A stretch of 64,000 nucleotides of DNA, from positions 97,363-161,362 of the forward strand of contig JAFQVJ010000011.1 in assembly GCA_017408025.1 (NCBI GenBank). Reading direction: 5' to 3'. The position numbers and the translations under genes are program-made. Positions 30,067 through 38,219 of the stretch are shown piece after piece (the stretch's first letter is position 1; each line of letters begins with the position of its first letter). Origin of the DNA: Lachnospiraceae bacterium (GTDB lineage: Bacteria > Bacillota > Clostridia > Lachnospirales > Lachnospiraceae). The notes under the pieces are model-generated. The model was not told where the DNA came from. It saw nothing but the letters and a program-made list of their open reading frames with translations, and searched no databases.

Positions 30067-30249
30067 CTATACCGTTCTTTGTGCCACTTCCGCCCGGTAA
30101 GGTGTACCGCCACGCTTTAACTCATTGTAGATAGTCGCACGGTGGACCCCGATAGTGTCCGCAATAACAATTACTCTCGTTCCCTGCTCGGTCAGCTTTT
30201 CAATTTTCTTTCTGTCCTCGTAATTCAAACGTCTATTACCTTTTCTCAC
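30067..30249 (-). CDS. Small helix-turn-helix protein at the prophage edge
   Basis: A 60-residue protein with an HTH_38/IS30-type helix-turn-helix (YEDRKKIEKLTEQG, VIVIADTIGVHRATIYNELKRG). It is the first gene of the long leftward prophage block, so it may be an early regulator. It could also be the N-terminal piece of a resolvase or transposase, but the short frame ends cleanly and has AGGAGG upstream. Confidence 0.7.
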   Translation of the reverse strand: MRKGNRRLNYEDRKKIEKLTEQGTRVIVIADTIGVHRATIYNELKRGGTPYRAEVAQRTV

Positions 30250-30285
30250 GCTTTCTTACACCTCCTGCCGTTTCAAATTAAAAAA

Positions 30286-30323
30286 GGAATGTGCCAAAAG
30301 TCCTTAAACTCTTGACACATTCC
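30286..30323 (-). terminator. Terminator 1 at the prophage/host border
   Basis: On the minus strand GGAATGTG-t-CAA-g-AGT pairs with ACT-t-TTG-g-CACATTCC, followed by TTTTTT. It lies at the right edge of the prophage and looks like a relative of terminator 2, 20 bases away. Confidence 0.75.
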
Positions 30324-30343
30324 CTATAAAACCGTATAAAAAA

Positions 30344-30380
30344 GAAATGCGATAGAGTTTATTAACTCTTGTCGCATTTC
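30344..30380 (-). terminator. Terminator 2, end of the host nad-peptidase transcripts
   Basis: On the minus strand GAAATGCGA and AGAGTT pair with AACTCT and TCGCATTTC, then TTTTTT. It stops leftward transcription from the peptidase gene at 30421 before it enters the prophage. Confidence 0.8.
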
Positions 30381-30420
30381 ATTTTACAATGTAGCTTATT
30401 TTTGTAAGATGGCAAAACAT

Positions 30421-31338
30421 CTATTCCCCAATGCTTGCATTTACCTCATCATCACTTGTCTGGTTGACCTTTACAAGTGCCAATGCCTGCTTGCCAAGCT
30501 CTGCATACCGCTTAGATACCAGCTCTTTTTCATAAGCTATCAGACCATGCTCCTCCAATGGGTCATAAAAATAATATTTATCATTATCCCAACCAGCAAG
30601 CAGCAGACAATGTTCTTTGCCAATCCATGTATATGTCTCACCAGTGCGCTCTATATACCATGTTCTTCCTTCTATGGACTGAACCATATCCATAGTTGCC
30701 CACAAGATAACAGGTATTCCTTTACTTACATACTCGTCTATCATTTCATCAATGGACATGCCAGATAAATCATGAACTGCATTTTCTCCTGCATATGCTG
30801 TAAGTGCTTTCTTTATAACTGGTGAATAACAGCCATAGCTATTTGCCGTTCTCGGATCACCTATGAAGTACTTATTAGGATCTTCTCCAAACATTATATT
30901 TTCACCCCAGCTAATGGTGAAGGTGTCAAGATAATTATCAATAAATCTATCTATTGATATATCATATCCCATATAATTGAGTGCCATCCAAGTTGTTACA
31001 CTCTCACAGCCTGCAGGATAATCTTTCTGACTCATATATTCCAAATCAATTATCTTCTTTACATCTGTGCTGTCATATGTCCAGCTAAAATCTTCTCTTC
31101 CAGCCTCAATATACTGTTCTTCTGAATCTTTATCTATAATGTCATCCTTTATACCATCTGCTTCAGCCTTTATTGTTGATTCTTTCTCGCCAGCAGATGC
31201 CACAGCCACCTCATCTTTACTATAAATCTTAACCACAAGAACAATATTTACAATCAATACAATAATATTTAAAAGAAATATAATTCTATTGATAAGTGAA
31301 CTTTTTCTTTTTTTTCGCCTCTTCTCGTATCTTTCCAT
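30421..31338 (-). CDS. C39-like cysteine peptidase, membrane-anchored
   Basis: A 305-residue protein with a basic N-terminus, one membrane helix (about 16-40, LINRIIFLLNIIVLIVNIVL) and an outside domain of the peptidase C39-like type: DYPAGCESVTTWMALNYMG with the likely catalytic Cys near 117, and GKEHCLLLAGWDNDKYYFYDP with the His and Asp near 255-267. Such proteins are anchored outside the cell; the substrate is unknown. It follows nadC by about 55 bases and may be read from the same transcript. It is the first host gene next to the prophage. Confidence 0.82.
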   Translation of the reverse strand: MERYEKRRKKRKSSLINRIIFLLNIIVLIVNIVLVVKIYSKDEVAVASAGEKESTIKAEADGIKDDIIDKDSEEQYIEAGREDFSWTYDSTDVKKIIDLEYMSQKDYPAGCESVTTWMALNYMGYDISIDRFIDNYLDTFTISWGENIMFGEDPNKYFIGDPRTANSYGCYSPVIKKALTAYAGENAVHDLSGMSIDEMIDEYVSKGIPVILWATMDMVQSIEGRTWYIERTGETYTWIGKEHCLLLAGWDNDKYYFYDPLEEHGLIAYEKELVSKRYAELGKQALALVKVNQTSDDEVNASIGE

Positions 31339-31393
31339 ATCCTACCCACAATATAATTTTATATATCTACATGCTTCCAATATAAAAACGCAG

Positions 31394-32269
31394 CTAAAAC
31401 TGTTCTTCTGTATCCTCCATTGGTGTGAGGTTCTTAAGTGAGATATCCATAATAGGAGCTGAGTGTGTAAGAGCACCGCATGAAACAAAATCGACACCGA
31501 TTTCAGCGATTTCCTTAAGTCTAGCCTTTGTAACATTTCCTGAACACTCTGTCTGTGCCTTTCCCGCTACAAGCTCAACAGCTTTCTTCATAGTATCATT
31601 ATCCATATTGTCAAGCATAATGATATCTGCGCCTGCCTCTACAGCTTCCTTAAGCTGTTCAAGTGTCTCTACTTCTACCTCAATTTTACGAACAAATGGT
31701 GCATATTCCTTAGCCATTTCCACAGCCTTTGTAATGCTTCCTGCCGCACCGATATGATTATCCTTGATGAGAATTCCATCTGACAAATTGTATCTGTGGT
31801 TTGTGCCACCACCAACCTTTACGGCATGCTTCTCGAAAGGTCGCATATTAGGAGTTGTCTTTCTTGTATCAAGAAGCTTTGTCTTGTACCCTTTAAGCTC
31901 TGCCACCATCTCATGTGTAAGAGTTGCGATACCACTCATTCTCTGAAGGTAATTAAGAGCTGTTCTCTCACCTGATAAGAGAACTCTTATATCTCCATAG
32001 ATTGTGCCCATTAGCTGTCCCTTCTTAACCTCATCACCGTCAGATAATAATGTCTCAAATACTGATGAACTGTCAAGAAGCTCGAATACTCTCTTAAATA
32101 CATCAAGACCGCACACAACACCATCCTGCTTGCAGATAAGGTCTGCCTTGCCCCATGTAGCCTCTCTCATAACTGCATTTGTAGTAACGTCCTCGCTTGT
32201 AATATCCTCGCGAAGCGCATTTAAAATATACTCATCTACATTAATTTTCAGTGTTACACCATTTAACAT
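31394..32269 (-). CDS. nadC: Quinolinate phosphoribosyltransferase
   Basis: NadC converts quinolinate and PRPP to nicotinate mononucleotide, CO2 and PPi. The family signature is clear: LLDTRKTTPNMRPFEKHAV, GGGTNHRYNLSDGILIKDNH (about 130-165) and DIIMLDNM (about 213-220). ATG 32269 is preferred over 32281 because of GAGGATTTTT spacing. It overlaps the nadB end by about 29 bases, so nadA-nadB-nadC is one operon. From 32269 the length of about 291 residues is normal. Confidence 0.96.
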   Translation of the reverse strand: MLNGVTLKINVDEYILNALREDITSEDVTTNAVMREATWGKADLICKQDGVVCGLDVFKRVFELLDSSSVFETLLSDGDEVKKGQLMGTIYGDIRVLLSGERTALNYLQRMSGIATLTHEMVAELKGYKTKLLDTRKTTPNMRPFEKHAVKVGGGTNHRYNLSDGILIKDNHIGAAGSITKAVEMAKEYAPFVRKIEVEVETLEQLKEAVEAGADIIMLDNMDNDTMKKAVELVAGKAQTECSGNVTKARLKEIAEIGVDFVSCGALTHSAPIMDISLKNLTPMEDTEEQF

Positions 32270-33566
32270 AAAAATCCTCATCCTTTCTCTTTATCTCATC
32301 CATTATAAGCTTTTTATTGTCATTTTTCCACCTATTTATGGAAATGTATTTATCCATATCCACCGCTACTATCTCGATTTCTTTAGATTCATCATCTGCT
32401 ATATCCATAACTATTTCATCTGCTGCTCTCTTGGCAAAAATCAGACTCTCAAGAAGTGAATTGCTGGCAAGTCTGTTTGCTCCATGGACACCATTACATG
32501 CTGTCTCACCTGCCGCATACAGGTTTTCCATAGAAGTCTTACCATTCTTGTCTGTATGTATACCACCCATGAGATAATGCTGTGCCGGAACTACTGGTAT
32601 TGCTTCCTTTCCAAGGTCATACCCCTCTTCAAGACAATACTCATATATATTCGGAAATCTCTCTGCTATCTCTTCCGAAGTCATGACATGCTTTATTGAT
32701 AGCATTACATGGTCTGTACCATCCTTCTTCATCTGCTTTAAGATTTCTCCTGTAACCACATCTCTTGGTTGAAGTTCATCTGTAAAGCGCTCTCCGTTCT
32801 TGTCTAAGAGTATCGCACCTTCACCTCGAACTGACTCAGATATAAGGAATCTTCTTCCTTCCTTCTTGGAATAGAAAACAGTTGGATGAATCTGTATATA
32901 ATTAAGATTCTCAAGCTCTATACCATGACGCAATGCTATGGCAAAGCTGTCTCCTGTAAGATGTCTGAAATTAGTAGAATCCTTAAACAATCCACCAATT
33001 CCACCTGTGGCAAGTATGACTTTCTTGCTATATACTGCCTTCATCTCACCATCCTTCGTACATACAACTATTCCCTTTGCCTCATTACCCTTGGAAATTA
33101 TATCAAGCATAGTTGTGTACTCGTACAGCTCCACATTTTCAAGCTTTCTTACATTCATAAGAAGCTTTTCTGTTATCTCTTTTCCTGTCACATCATCATG
33201 ATGAAGGATTCTGAAAGTGGAATGACCACCCTCTCTTGTAAATGAAAAGCTTCCATCCTCATTTTTCTCAAACTCTACACCATACTCTACAAGGCTTTCT
33301 ATTGTCTCCTTAGAAGAACGAAGCATGATATCTACCGACTCCTTACGATTTTCATATCTTCCTGCCTTCATAGTATCTTCAAAATAACTGTCATAATCTG
33401 CATCGTTTAACATCATACAGATTCCACCCTGAGCAAGGTATGAATCACTATTTTCTGCCATATCCTTTGTTATCAAAAGAACTGACATGCTCTGTGGCAA
33501 TGATAATGCTGCATAAAGACCTGCTGCTCCTGTACCAACTATGATTACGTCATACTTATCTTTCAT
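32241..33566 (-). CDS. nadB: L-aspartate oxidase
   Basis: NadB oxidises L-aspartate to iminoaspartate with FAD. The N-terminal FAD site VIIVGTGAAGLYAAL (8-22), YLAQGGICMM, the GGHSTFRILHHDDVTG active-site segment and HGANRLASNSLLESLIF are all present. At 441 residues it lacks most of the C-terminal helical domain of E. coli NadB (about 540), as is common in Clostridia. It lies between nadA and nadC; the intergenic piece to nadA (33567-33712) holds a palindromic repeat element. Confidence 0.96.
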   Translation of the reverse strand: MKDKYDVIIVGTGAAGLYAALSLPQSMSVLLITKDMAENSDSYLAQGGICMMLNDADYDSYFEDTMKAGRYENRKESVDIMLRSSKETIESLVEYGVEFEKNEDGSFSFTREGGHSTFRILHHDDVTGKEITEKLLMNVRKLENVELYEYTTMLDIISKGNEAKGIVVCTKDGEMKAVYSKKVILATGGIGGLFKDSTNFRHLTGDSFAIALRHGIELENLNYIQIHPTVFYSKKEGRRFLISESVRGEGAILLDKNGERFTDELQPRDVVTGEILKQMKKDGTDHVMLSIKHVMTSEEIAERFPNIYEYCLEEGYDLGKEAIPVVPAQHYLMGGIHTDKNGKTSMENLYAAGETACNGVHGANRLASNSLLESLIFAKRAADEIVMDIADDESKEIEIVAVDMDKYISINRWKNDNKKLIMDEIKRKDEDFYVKWCNTEN

Positions 33567-33589
33567 AATAATATCATTCCTTTCCTAGG

Positions 33590-33700
33590 AAGACCAAAGC
33601 GGACAAGTGTGCTGGGACTCCCTTAATCCCCCACTCATAAGGGACCGGTCTGCTAATGCTTCCTTAATCCCTATTTCATGAGAGACTTGACTGCTTTGCT
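33590..33700. repeat. Intergenic palindromic element (mosaic family, short form)
   Basis: Between nadA and nadB, CAAAGCGGACAAGT, CCCTTAATCCCCCACTCATA and AGGGAC parallel the copy at 34775-34840 (CAAAGTGGACAAGT, CCTCATTCATGAGGGAC). It would be transcribed inside the nad mRNA as folded RNA. Confidence 0.55.
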
Positions 33701-33712
33701 TTCTGCTCCGTA

Positions 33713-34627
33713 TTAATATTCAAGCATTCTCTTAAGTGGAGCATTTGCCTTATCTATTACCTCTTGTGAAAGCTTCACTTCATATTCCATATTTTCAAGT
33801 GAAGATGCCACCTTCTCAAGTGTTATCTTCTTCATGTTTGGACAAACTTGCGTCTCATCTGCTGCATAAAACTTCTTATTCGGATTTTTCTTCTTAAGCT
33901 CATACATTACACCAAGCTCTGTGCCAATTATGAACTCCTGTGCCTCTGATTTTGTTGCAAAATCAATGATTCCAGCTGTGCTTCCTACATAATCAGCCAG
34001 CTCAACAATTTCTTTTCTACACTCTGGATGTACAAGGAAGAGAGCATTTTCATGGTTTTTCTTCGCATTCATAACGCTTTCCACTGAAAGCTCTTTATGT
34101 ACATGACAATATCCATCATTCAATATAATATTCTTCTCTGGCAGCTTGTCCTTAATATACGAACCAAGATTCTGGTCAGGTATAAAGAATATATTTTTAT
34201 TTGGCAAGCTTTTTACTATATTGAGAGCATTTGATGATGTAACGCATATATCAGAATGCATCTTAAGCTCTGCTGTAGAATTGACATAGCATACAACTGC
34301 TAAGTCTTCATACTGTGCTCTTAACGCTTTTATCTTCTCAACCTGTGCCATATGAGCCATAGGACAATCTGCTGTTGCATCTGGCAAGAGAACTGTCTTA
34401 TTAGGATTTAATATCTTGGCACTCTCTCCCATGAACATAACGCCACAGAACAGAATCACTTTCTTATCTATACCTGTTGCTACCTTTGCAAGGTAGAATG
34501 AATCACCTACATAATCTGCAATCGCCTGCACATCATCATCAACATAATAATGAGCAAGAATAACTGCATCCTTTTCTTCTTTGAGTTTCTTAATCTTCTC
34601 GATTAATTCAGCGTTTAAATTTGACAT
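33713..34627 (-). CDS. nadA: Quinolinate synthase A
   Basis: NadA condenses iminoaspartate with dihydroxyacetone phosphate to quinolinate using a [4Fe-4S] cluster. Start ATG 34627 (MSNLNAELIEKIKKLKEEK) has AAGGAGA 7 bases upstream; an upstream in-frame extension would read through the promoter dyad. Typical parts: LAHYYVDDDVQAIADYVGDS, the cluster cysteines in ATADCPMAHMA, HPECRKEIVELADYVGST and DETQVCPNM. About 304 residues, normal for the family. First gene of the nad operon. Confidence 0.96.
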   Translation of the reverse strand: MSNLNAELIEKIKKLKEEKDAVILAHYYVDDDVQAIADYVGDSFYLAKVATGIDKKVILFCGVMFMGESAKILNPNKTVLLPDATADCPMAHMAQVEKIKALRAQYEDLAVVCYVNSTAELKMHSDICVTSSNALNIVKSLPNKNIFFIPDQNLGSYIKDKLPEKNIILNDGYCHVHKELSVESVMNAKKNHENALFLVHPECRKEIVELADYVGSTAGIIDFATKSEAQEFIIGTELGVMYELKKKNPNKKFYAADETQVCPNMKKITLEKVASSLENMEYEVKLSQEVIDKANAPLKRMLEY

Positions 34628-34644
34628 TTGGATATCTCCTTTTG

Positions 34645-34680
34645 TGTTAAATGTTTGCATAATAAAACAAACATTTAACA
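34645..34680 (-). promoter_or_regulatory. Operator-like perfect dyad at the nadA start site
   Basis: TGTTAAATGTTTG (34645-34657) and CAAACATTTAACA (34668-34680) form a perfect 13-bp inverted repeat around 10 bases. It covers the expected transcription start of the nadA promoter and the leader. A NAD-responsive repressor such as NiaR is the likely binder by context; the site was not matched to a known consensus. Confidence 0.7.
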
Positions 34681-34708
34681 TTATCTACGCTATACCATGA
34701 TTTGTCAA
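34680..34708 (-). promoter_or_regulatory. nadA promoter
   Basis: On the minus strand TTGACA (34708-34703), a 17-base spacer and GATAAT (34685-34680). Its start point falls inside the perfect dyad at 34645-34680. Confidence 0.85.
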
Positions 34709-34769
34709 ATATTGTGATTTTTTTAACAATATCACAAATTTTACTATAACTTTATAAAATCTTTGATTG

Positions 34770-34960
34770 TAGAACAAAGTGGACAAGTCCACTTCAACTT
34801 CCTAAATCCCTCATTCATGAGGGACTTGCTCCACTTTGCGAGCCGAGCGCGGTCAGCATTAGCTGACTTTTTCTTCTCGTGCGAGTGCTCATCTTATTTT
34901 TTTATTGTATAGGAAAGTTTCGAGAACTTTCCTATACAATAAAAAAGACGAGGCCAGATT
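34770..34960. repeat. Mosaic intergenic repeat element, copy 1
   Basis: The 370-base gap between nadA and the Fic gene holds the nadA promoter and this element. Parts: CAAAGTGGA...TCCACTTTG around CCCTCATTCATGAGGG; GGTCAGCATTAGCTGAC; TTCTTCTCGTGCGAGTGCTC; and a long palindrome with arms ATTGTATAGGAAAGTT and AACTTTCCTATACAAT. The same parts recur near 54.7 and 63.4 kb. It could act as a terminator in both directions. Confidence 0.75.
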
Positions 34961-35050
34961 AATCCACCTCGTCTCAAGAATTGCTTTAAGCGTTACTACT
35001 ATCGTGTTCTTCATATCGCACTCTATTATTTTATCTTTCTGTTAAAATTG

Positions 35051-36160
35051 TTAATCTATCAAATCTTTTATAATTATTTGCCACTGTCCATATCGTTTTC
35101 CATTGATACGTCGTATATATTCTTTTTTTTGTAAAGATTCCATGATTCTCTTAACAGTACTTAAAGACTTTCCTGTTTTTCTACTTAATTCGCTTTGTTT
35201 AATAGAACTATTCTCCATGATAAGCTTTAAAATTGCCAATTCTTCTAAAGTACATTCTAAAGCGTCAATTTGACACTTTGGAATTTTAAAAATGACACTT
35301 TGAGCCATATCCTTTTCACAGTTCAGAGTATAATCTACATGCATATGTCGATTTTTAAGTTCATAATTTGTTCCCATAAGCAAATTACTAAAGAAAAGTT
35401 CCAAAAATTTAGTTGTTGCATGTATACCATTTTTCAAATCATTATAATTTGCTCTCACTAGCGCATTTCTAAAATACCATGAGTGATTTTCAAAGGCATC
35501 GTTATTTACATCAAACCCAAACGATTTCATATATTTAATCATAAACACAGCCGTAGCTCTCGTATTTCCCTCTCCGAATGGATGTATCTGCCATATATCA
35601 GACGCAAATTTTGCAAGATGCTTCACGGATTCCATCAGCGACAATCCCTCATAAGAGAAACTTTTTTCTGTTGCAAAATCATAATCCAAAGTCTCTTTGA
35701 TACTGTTAAATGACGCATAAATTACAGTTTCACCTTTCAATACCCATTCTCTCTTAGTTATGTTATATTTTCTAACCTGTCCAGCATGCTTATAGACCCC
35801 TTCGAACAAACGGCGATGAATAGATATCCATTCTGCCGGTGAAAACTGAAATGTCTTCTCACCAAGAATCTTTGCTATTCTTGCAGACACTATATCAGCT
35901 TCCATTGTTCCATTCTCCATTTCTGTACGCTCACCACGTTCCTCGTAATAACTATGGATTCTTCTCTGCGCTTCATCAATACCAATTTTGCCCTCAATAT
36001 GCTCTTTGGCAGTTTCTACCAGATACGCTGATGTCTTCAATCCATCTACCGCCTGTAAACCGATAGCAGTCTGCCAGCTTTTACTTTTTTCAACTCGCTC
36101 AGGCTCACCTTGCCTTATATATTCTTCAAGTTCAATTTTCCATTTTTTTTCCTCTGACAT
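35051..36160 (-). CDS. Fic family protein with C-terminal winged helix
   Basis: A 369-residue Fic protein: an N-terminal helical region, the Fic core motif IHPFGEGNTRAT (about 200-211; consensus HxFx[DE]GNGRxxR, here with Thr for the second Gly), and a C-terminal winged helix (LAILKLIMENSSIKQSELSRKTGKSL, about 310-340). Fic enzymes usually transfer AMP from ATP to hydroxyls of target proteins; an Arg of the motif binds ATP. No partner antitoxin gene is next to it. The HTH suggests it may regulate itself. It stands alone between repeats and may have been acquired. Confidence 0.87.
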   Translation of the reverse strand: MSEEKKWKIELEEYIRQGEPERVEKSKSWQTAIGLQAVDGLKTSAYLVETAKEHIEGKIGIDEAQRRIHSYYEERGERTEMENGTMEADIVSARIAKILGEKTFQFSPAEWISIHRRLFEGVYKHAGQVRKYNITKREWVLKGETVIYASFNSIKETLDYDFATEKSFSYEGLSLMESVKHLAKFASDIWQIHPFGEGNTRATAVFMIKYMKSFGFDVNNDAFENHSWYFRNALVRANYNDLKNGIHATTKFLELFFSNLLMGTNYELKNRHMHVDYTLNCEKDMAQSVIFKIPKCQIDALECTLEELAILKLIMENSSIKQSELSRKTGKSLSTVKRIMESLQKKEYIRRINGKRYGQWQIIIKDLID

Positions 36161-36244
36161 ATATACATCTCACCTACCTTTTATTTATAAACTATATTTT
36201 ATTTTATCATTTTTTCTTATCCAAAACAATATTTTCAATATATT

Positions 36245-36381
36245 ATGAGCCATGCCGCATCTCGTGACCTACGTCACTCGATGTCGCGGCTTCGCCGTAT
36301 ACATCCGTCTTTCCACTCTATGAGCCATGCCGCATCTCGTGACTATCGTCACTCGATGTCGCGGCTTCGCCGTATACATCC
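36245..36381. repeat. Tandem 62-base hairpin repeat
   Basis: Two almost identical units, 36245-36306 and 36320-36381, each starting ATGAGCCATGCCGCATCTCG and ending CGCCGTATACATCC, with period 75. Each folds through GTGAC/GTCAC and GCCGC/GCGGC stems. It lies in the 295-base gap between the Fic gene and the ABC operon. Function unknown. Confidence 0.75.
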
Positions 36382-36387
36382 ATAAAA

Positions 36388-36429
36388 AAGAAAACTTGCT
36401 TGTAAGCTAGCTTACAGCAAGTTTTCTTT
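36388..36429. terminator. Terminator after the ABC transporter genes
   Basis: AAGAAAACTTGCT and GTAAGC pair with TTAC and AGCAAGTTTTCTT, with T- and A-rich flanks on both sides, so it can work in both directions. It lies 25 bases after the stop of the ABC gene at 36455. Confidence 0.8.
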
Positions 36430-36454
36430 TCCATGTCTGTGCATGGCTCATGCA

Positions 36455-38209
36455 TCACGCATACTGACTGTTATATAAGTCATGGTAGAAGCCATTTTGT
36501 CTCATCAATTCCTCATGGTTGCCCTGCTCAATTATATTTCCATCCTTCATAACAAGAATTACATCTGCCTCCTGTATGGTTGACAGTCTATGTGCAACTA
36601 TAAAGCTTGTTCTTCCCTCCATAAGTGCATCGAATGCTTTCTGGATGCGGATTTCTGTACGAGTATCTATACTTGATGTTGCTTCGTCTAATATAAGCAT
36701 AGGTGGCTTCATCAGCATTACTCTGGTTATACATAAAAGCTGCTTCTGTCCCTGTGACAGGCTTCCTCCATCCTCGCCTATAATAGTGTTATATCCATTT
36801 GGAAGTCGTTTTATAAAACCATGAGCATGAGCTGCCTTGGCTGCCGCTATGATTTCTTCATCTGTTGCATCTGGCTTGCCCATAGCTATGTTTTCCTTGA
36901 TTGTACCAGCTTTGAGCCAGGTCTCCTGAAGCACCATTCCAAACAACTGTCTTAAACTTTTTCTCGTCATCTTTTTTACAGATACACCATCTATCAATAT
37001 GTCACCTTCATTGACATCATAAAACCTCATAAGAAGATTGATAAGTGTTGTCTTTCCACATCCAGTAGGTCCTACGATAGCTATTCGCTGACCAGATTTT
37101 ACAGATAGATTGAATTTCTCTATAAGCCTTCTCTCTGGCACATATGAGAATGATACATTTTCAAGGGTAACATTTCCCTTGGCATCCCTTAATTTAACTG
37201 CGTCTGCAGCATCTGGTGTCACTGACTCTTCCTCTATAAGCTCTATAACTCTTGATGCACAGACAAGCGAGTTCTGAAGCTCGGTTATAACGCCAGAAAT
37301 TTCATTAAATGGCTTTGTATACTGGTTAGCGTAGCTTAAGAGGCATGTCAGCTGGCCTACTGATATGGCCCCGCTTGTTATGGATATAAATCCACCAAAA
37401 ACTGCCACCACTGCATACACAAGATTATTTACAAATCTCGTACATGGATTTGTCAGTGATGAAAAGAAAACTGCTTTTAATGAATATTTAGCAAGTCTGT
37501 CATTAACCTGGTCAAAGCGCTCAAGCACTTTTTTCTCCTGACCGTATGCCTGCACCACCTTCTGATTCCCTATCATCTCGTCTATAAGGGCAGTCTGCTC
37601 ACCTCTGGTCTCTGACTGTTTTTTGAACATATCGTGTGTTCTGCCTGCAATAAATTTTGCCACAAAAAATGAAATTGGTGTCAATATAACTACTGCCAAG
37701 GCTATCTTCCAATTTATAGCTATCATGAAGCCTACTGTACCTAAGATTGTTACAACACCTGTAAAAAGCTGGGTAAATCCCATGAGAAGACCATCTGCAA
37801 ACTGATCAGCATCTGCTATGACACGGCTGACTGTGTCGCCATACGGATGACCATCTATATATTTAAGTGGTAGCTTTTCTATCTTCATAAATGCATTATC
37901 CCTGATATCCTTGACTACACCATATGTAATCTTATTGTTACATGCATTCATAAACCACTGAGCCAACGCCGCTACAACGGTTAGCACTGCTATCTGTATA
38001 AGAATACTCCATATTCCATCAAAATCTACAAGTCCTTTATCTATTATAAGGTCAATTGCCTTTCCAGTAAGGTTTGGAATATAAAGGGTAAGTGCCACTG
38101 TAACCGCCGCAAAGAGCAATGACATCATAACAAATCCCCAATATTTCTTAATATACTGAAGAACCTTTTTTATTGTATTGCTTGTACGGTTTTTATTAAT
38201 ATCACTCAT
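36455..38209 (-). CDS. ABC exporter half-transporter (consensus site partner)
   Basis: A 584-residue half-transporter with six membrane helices (about 20-310) and an ATPase domain: Walker A GPTGCGKTTL (about 379-388), signature LSQGQKQL and Walker B MLILDEATSSID with the catalytic Glu. It follows a partner gene by 10 bases. The pair resembles BmrC/BmrD or LmrC/LmrD heterodimeric exporters for drugs or lipids. Substrate unknown. Confidence 0.9.
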   Translation of the reverse strand: MSDINKNRTSNTIKKVLQYIKKYWGFVMMSLLFAAVTVALTLYIPNLTGKAIDLIIDKGLVDFDGIWSILIQIAVLTVVAALAQWFMNACNNKITYGVVKDIRDNAFMKIEKLPLKYIDGHPYGDTVSRVIADADQFADGLLMGFTQLFTGVVTILGTVGFMIAINWKIALAVVILTPISFFVAKFIAGRTHDMFKKQSETRGEQTALIDEMIGNQKVVQAYGQEKKVLERFDQVNDRLAKYSLKAVFFSSLTNPCTRFVNNLVYAVVAVFGGFISITSGAISVGQLTCLLSYANQYTKPFNEISGVITELQNSLVCASRVIELIEEESVTPDAADAVKLRDAKGNVTLENVSFSYVPERRLIEKFNLSVKSGQRIAIVGPTGCGKTTLINLLMRFYDVNEGDILIDGVSVKKMTRKSLRQLFGMVLQETWLKAGTIKENIAMGKPDATDEEIIAAAKAAHAHGFIKRLPNGYNTIIGEDGGSLSQGQKQLLCITRVMLMKPPMLILDEATSSIDTRTEIRIQKAFDALMEGRTSFIVAHRLSTIQEADVILVMKDGNIIEQGNHEELMRQNGFYHDLYNSQYA

Positions 38210-38219
38210 GTGGCACCTC

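Noticed and set aside
30067-30249. Remnant of an IS30 transposase
   Set aside because: The HTH resembles IS30-type N-termini, but no catalytic part or terminal inverted repeats are nearby and the short gene has its own ribosome binding site and clean stop.
1-30280. Integrase, lysis genes or DGR reverse transcriptase
   Set aside because: I looked for tyrosine or serine recombinase, holin/endolysin and YxDD reverse transcriptase motifs in the translated frames and found none; they may lie left of base 1.
35051-36160. Fic toxin-antitoxin pair
   Set aside because: No small partner gene was found on either side; the neighbours are repeats and noncoding sequence. I call only a Fic protein.
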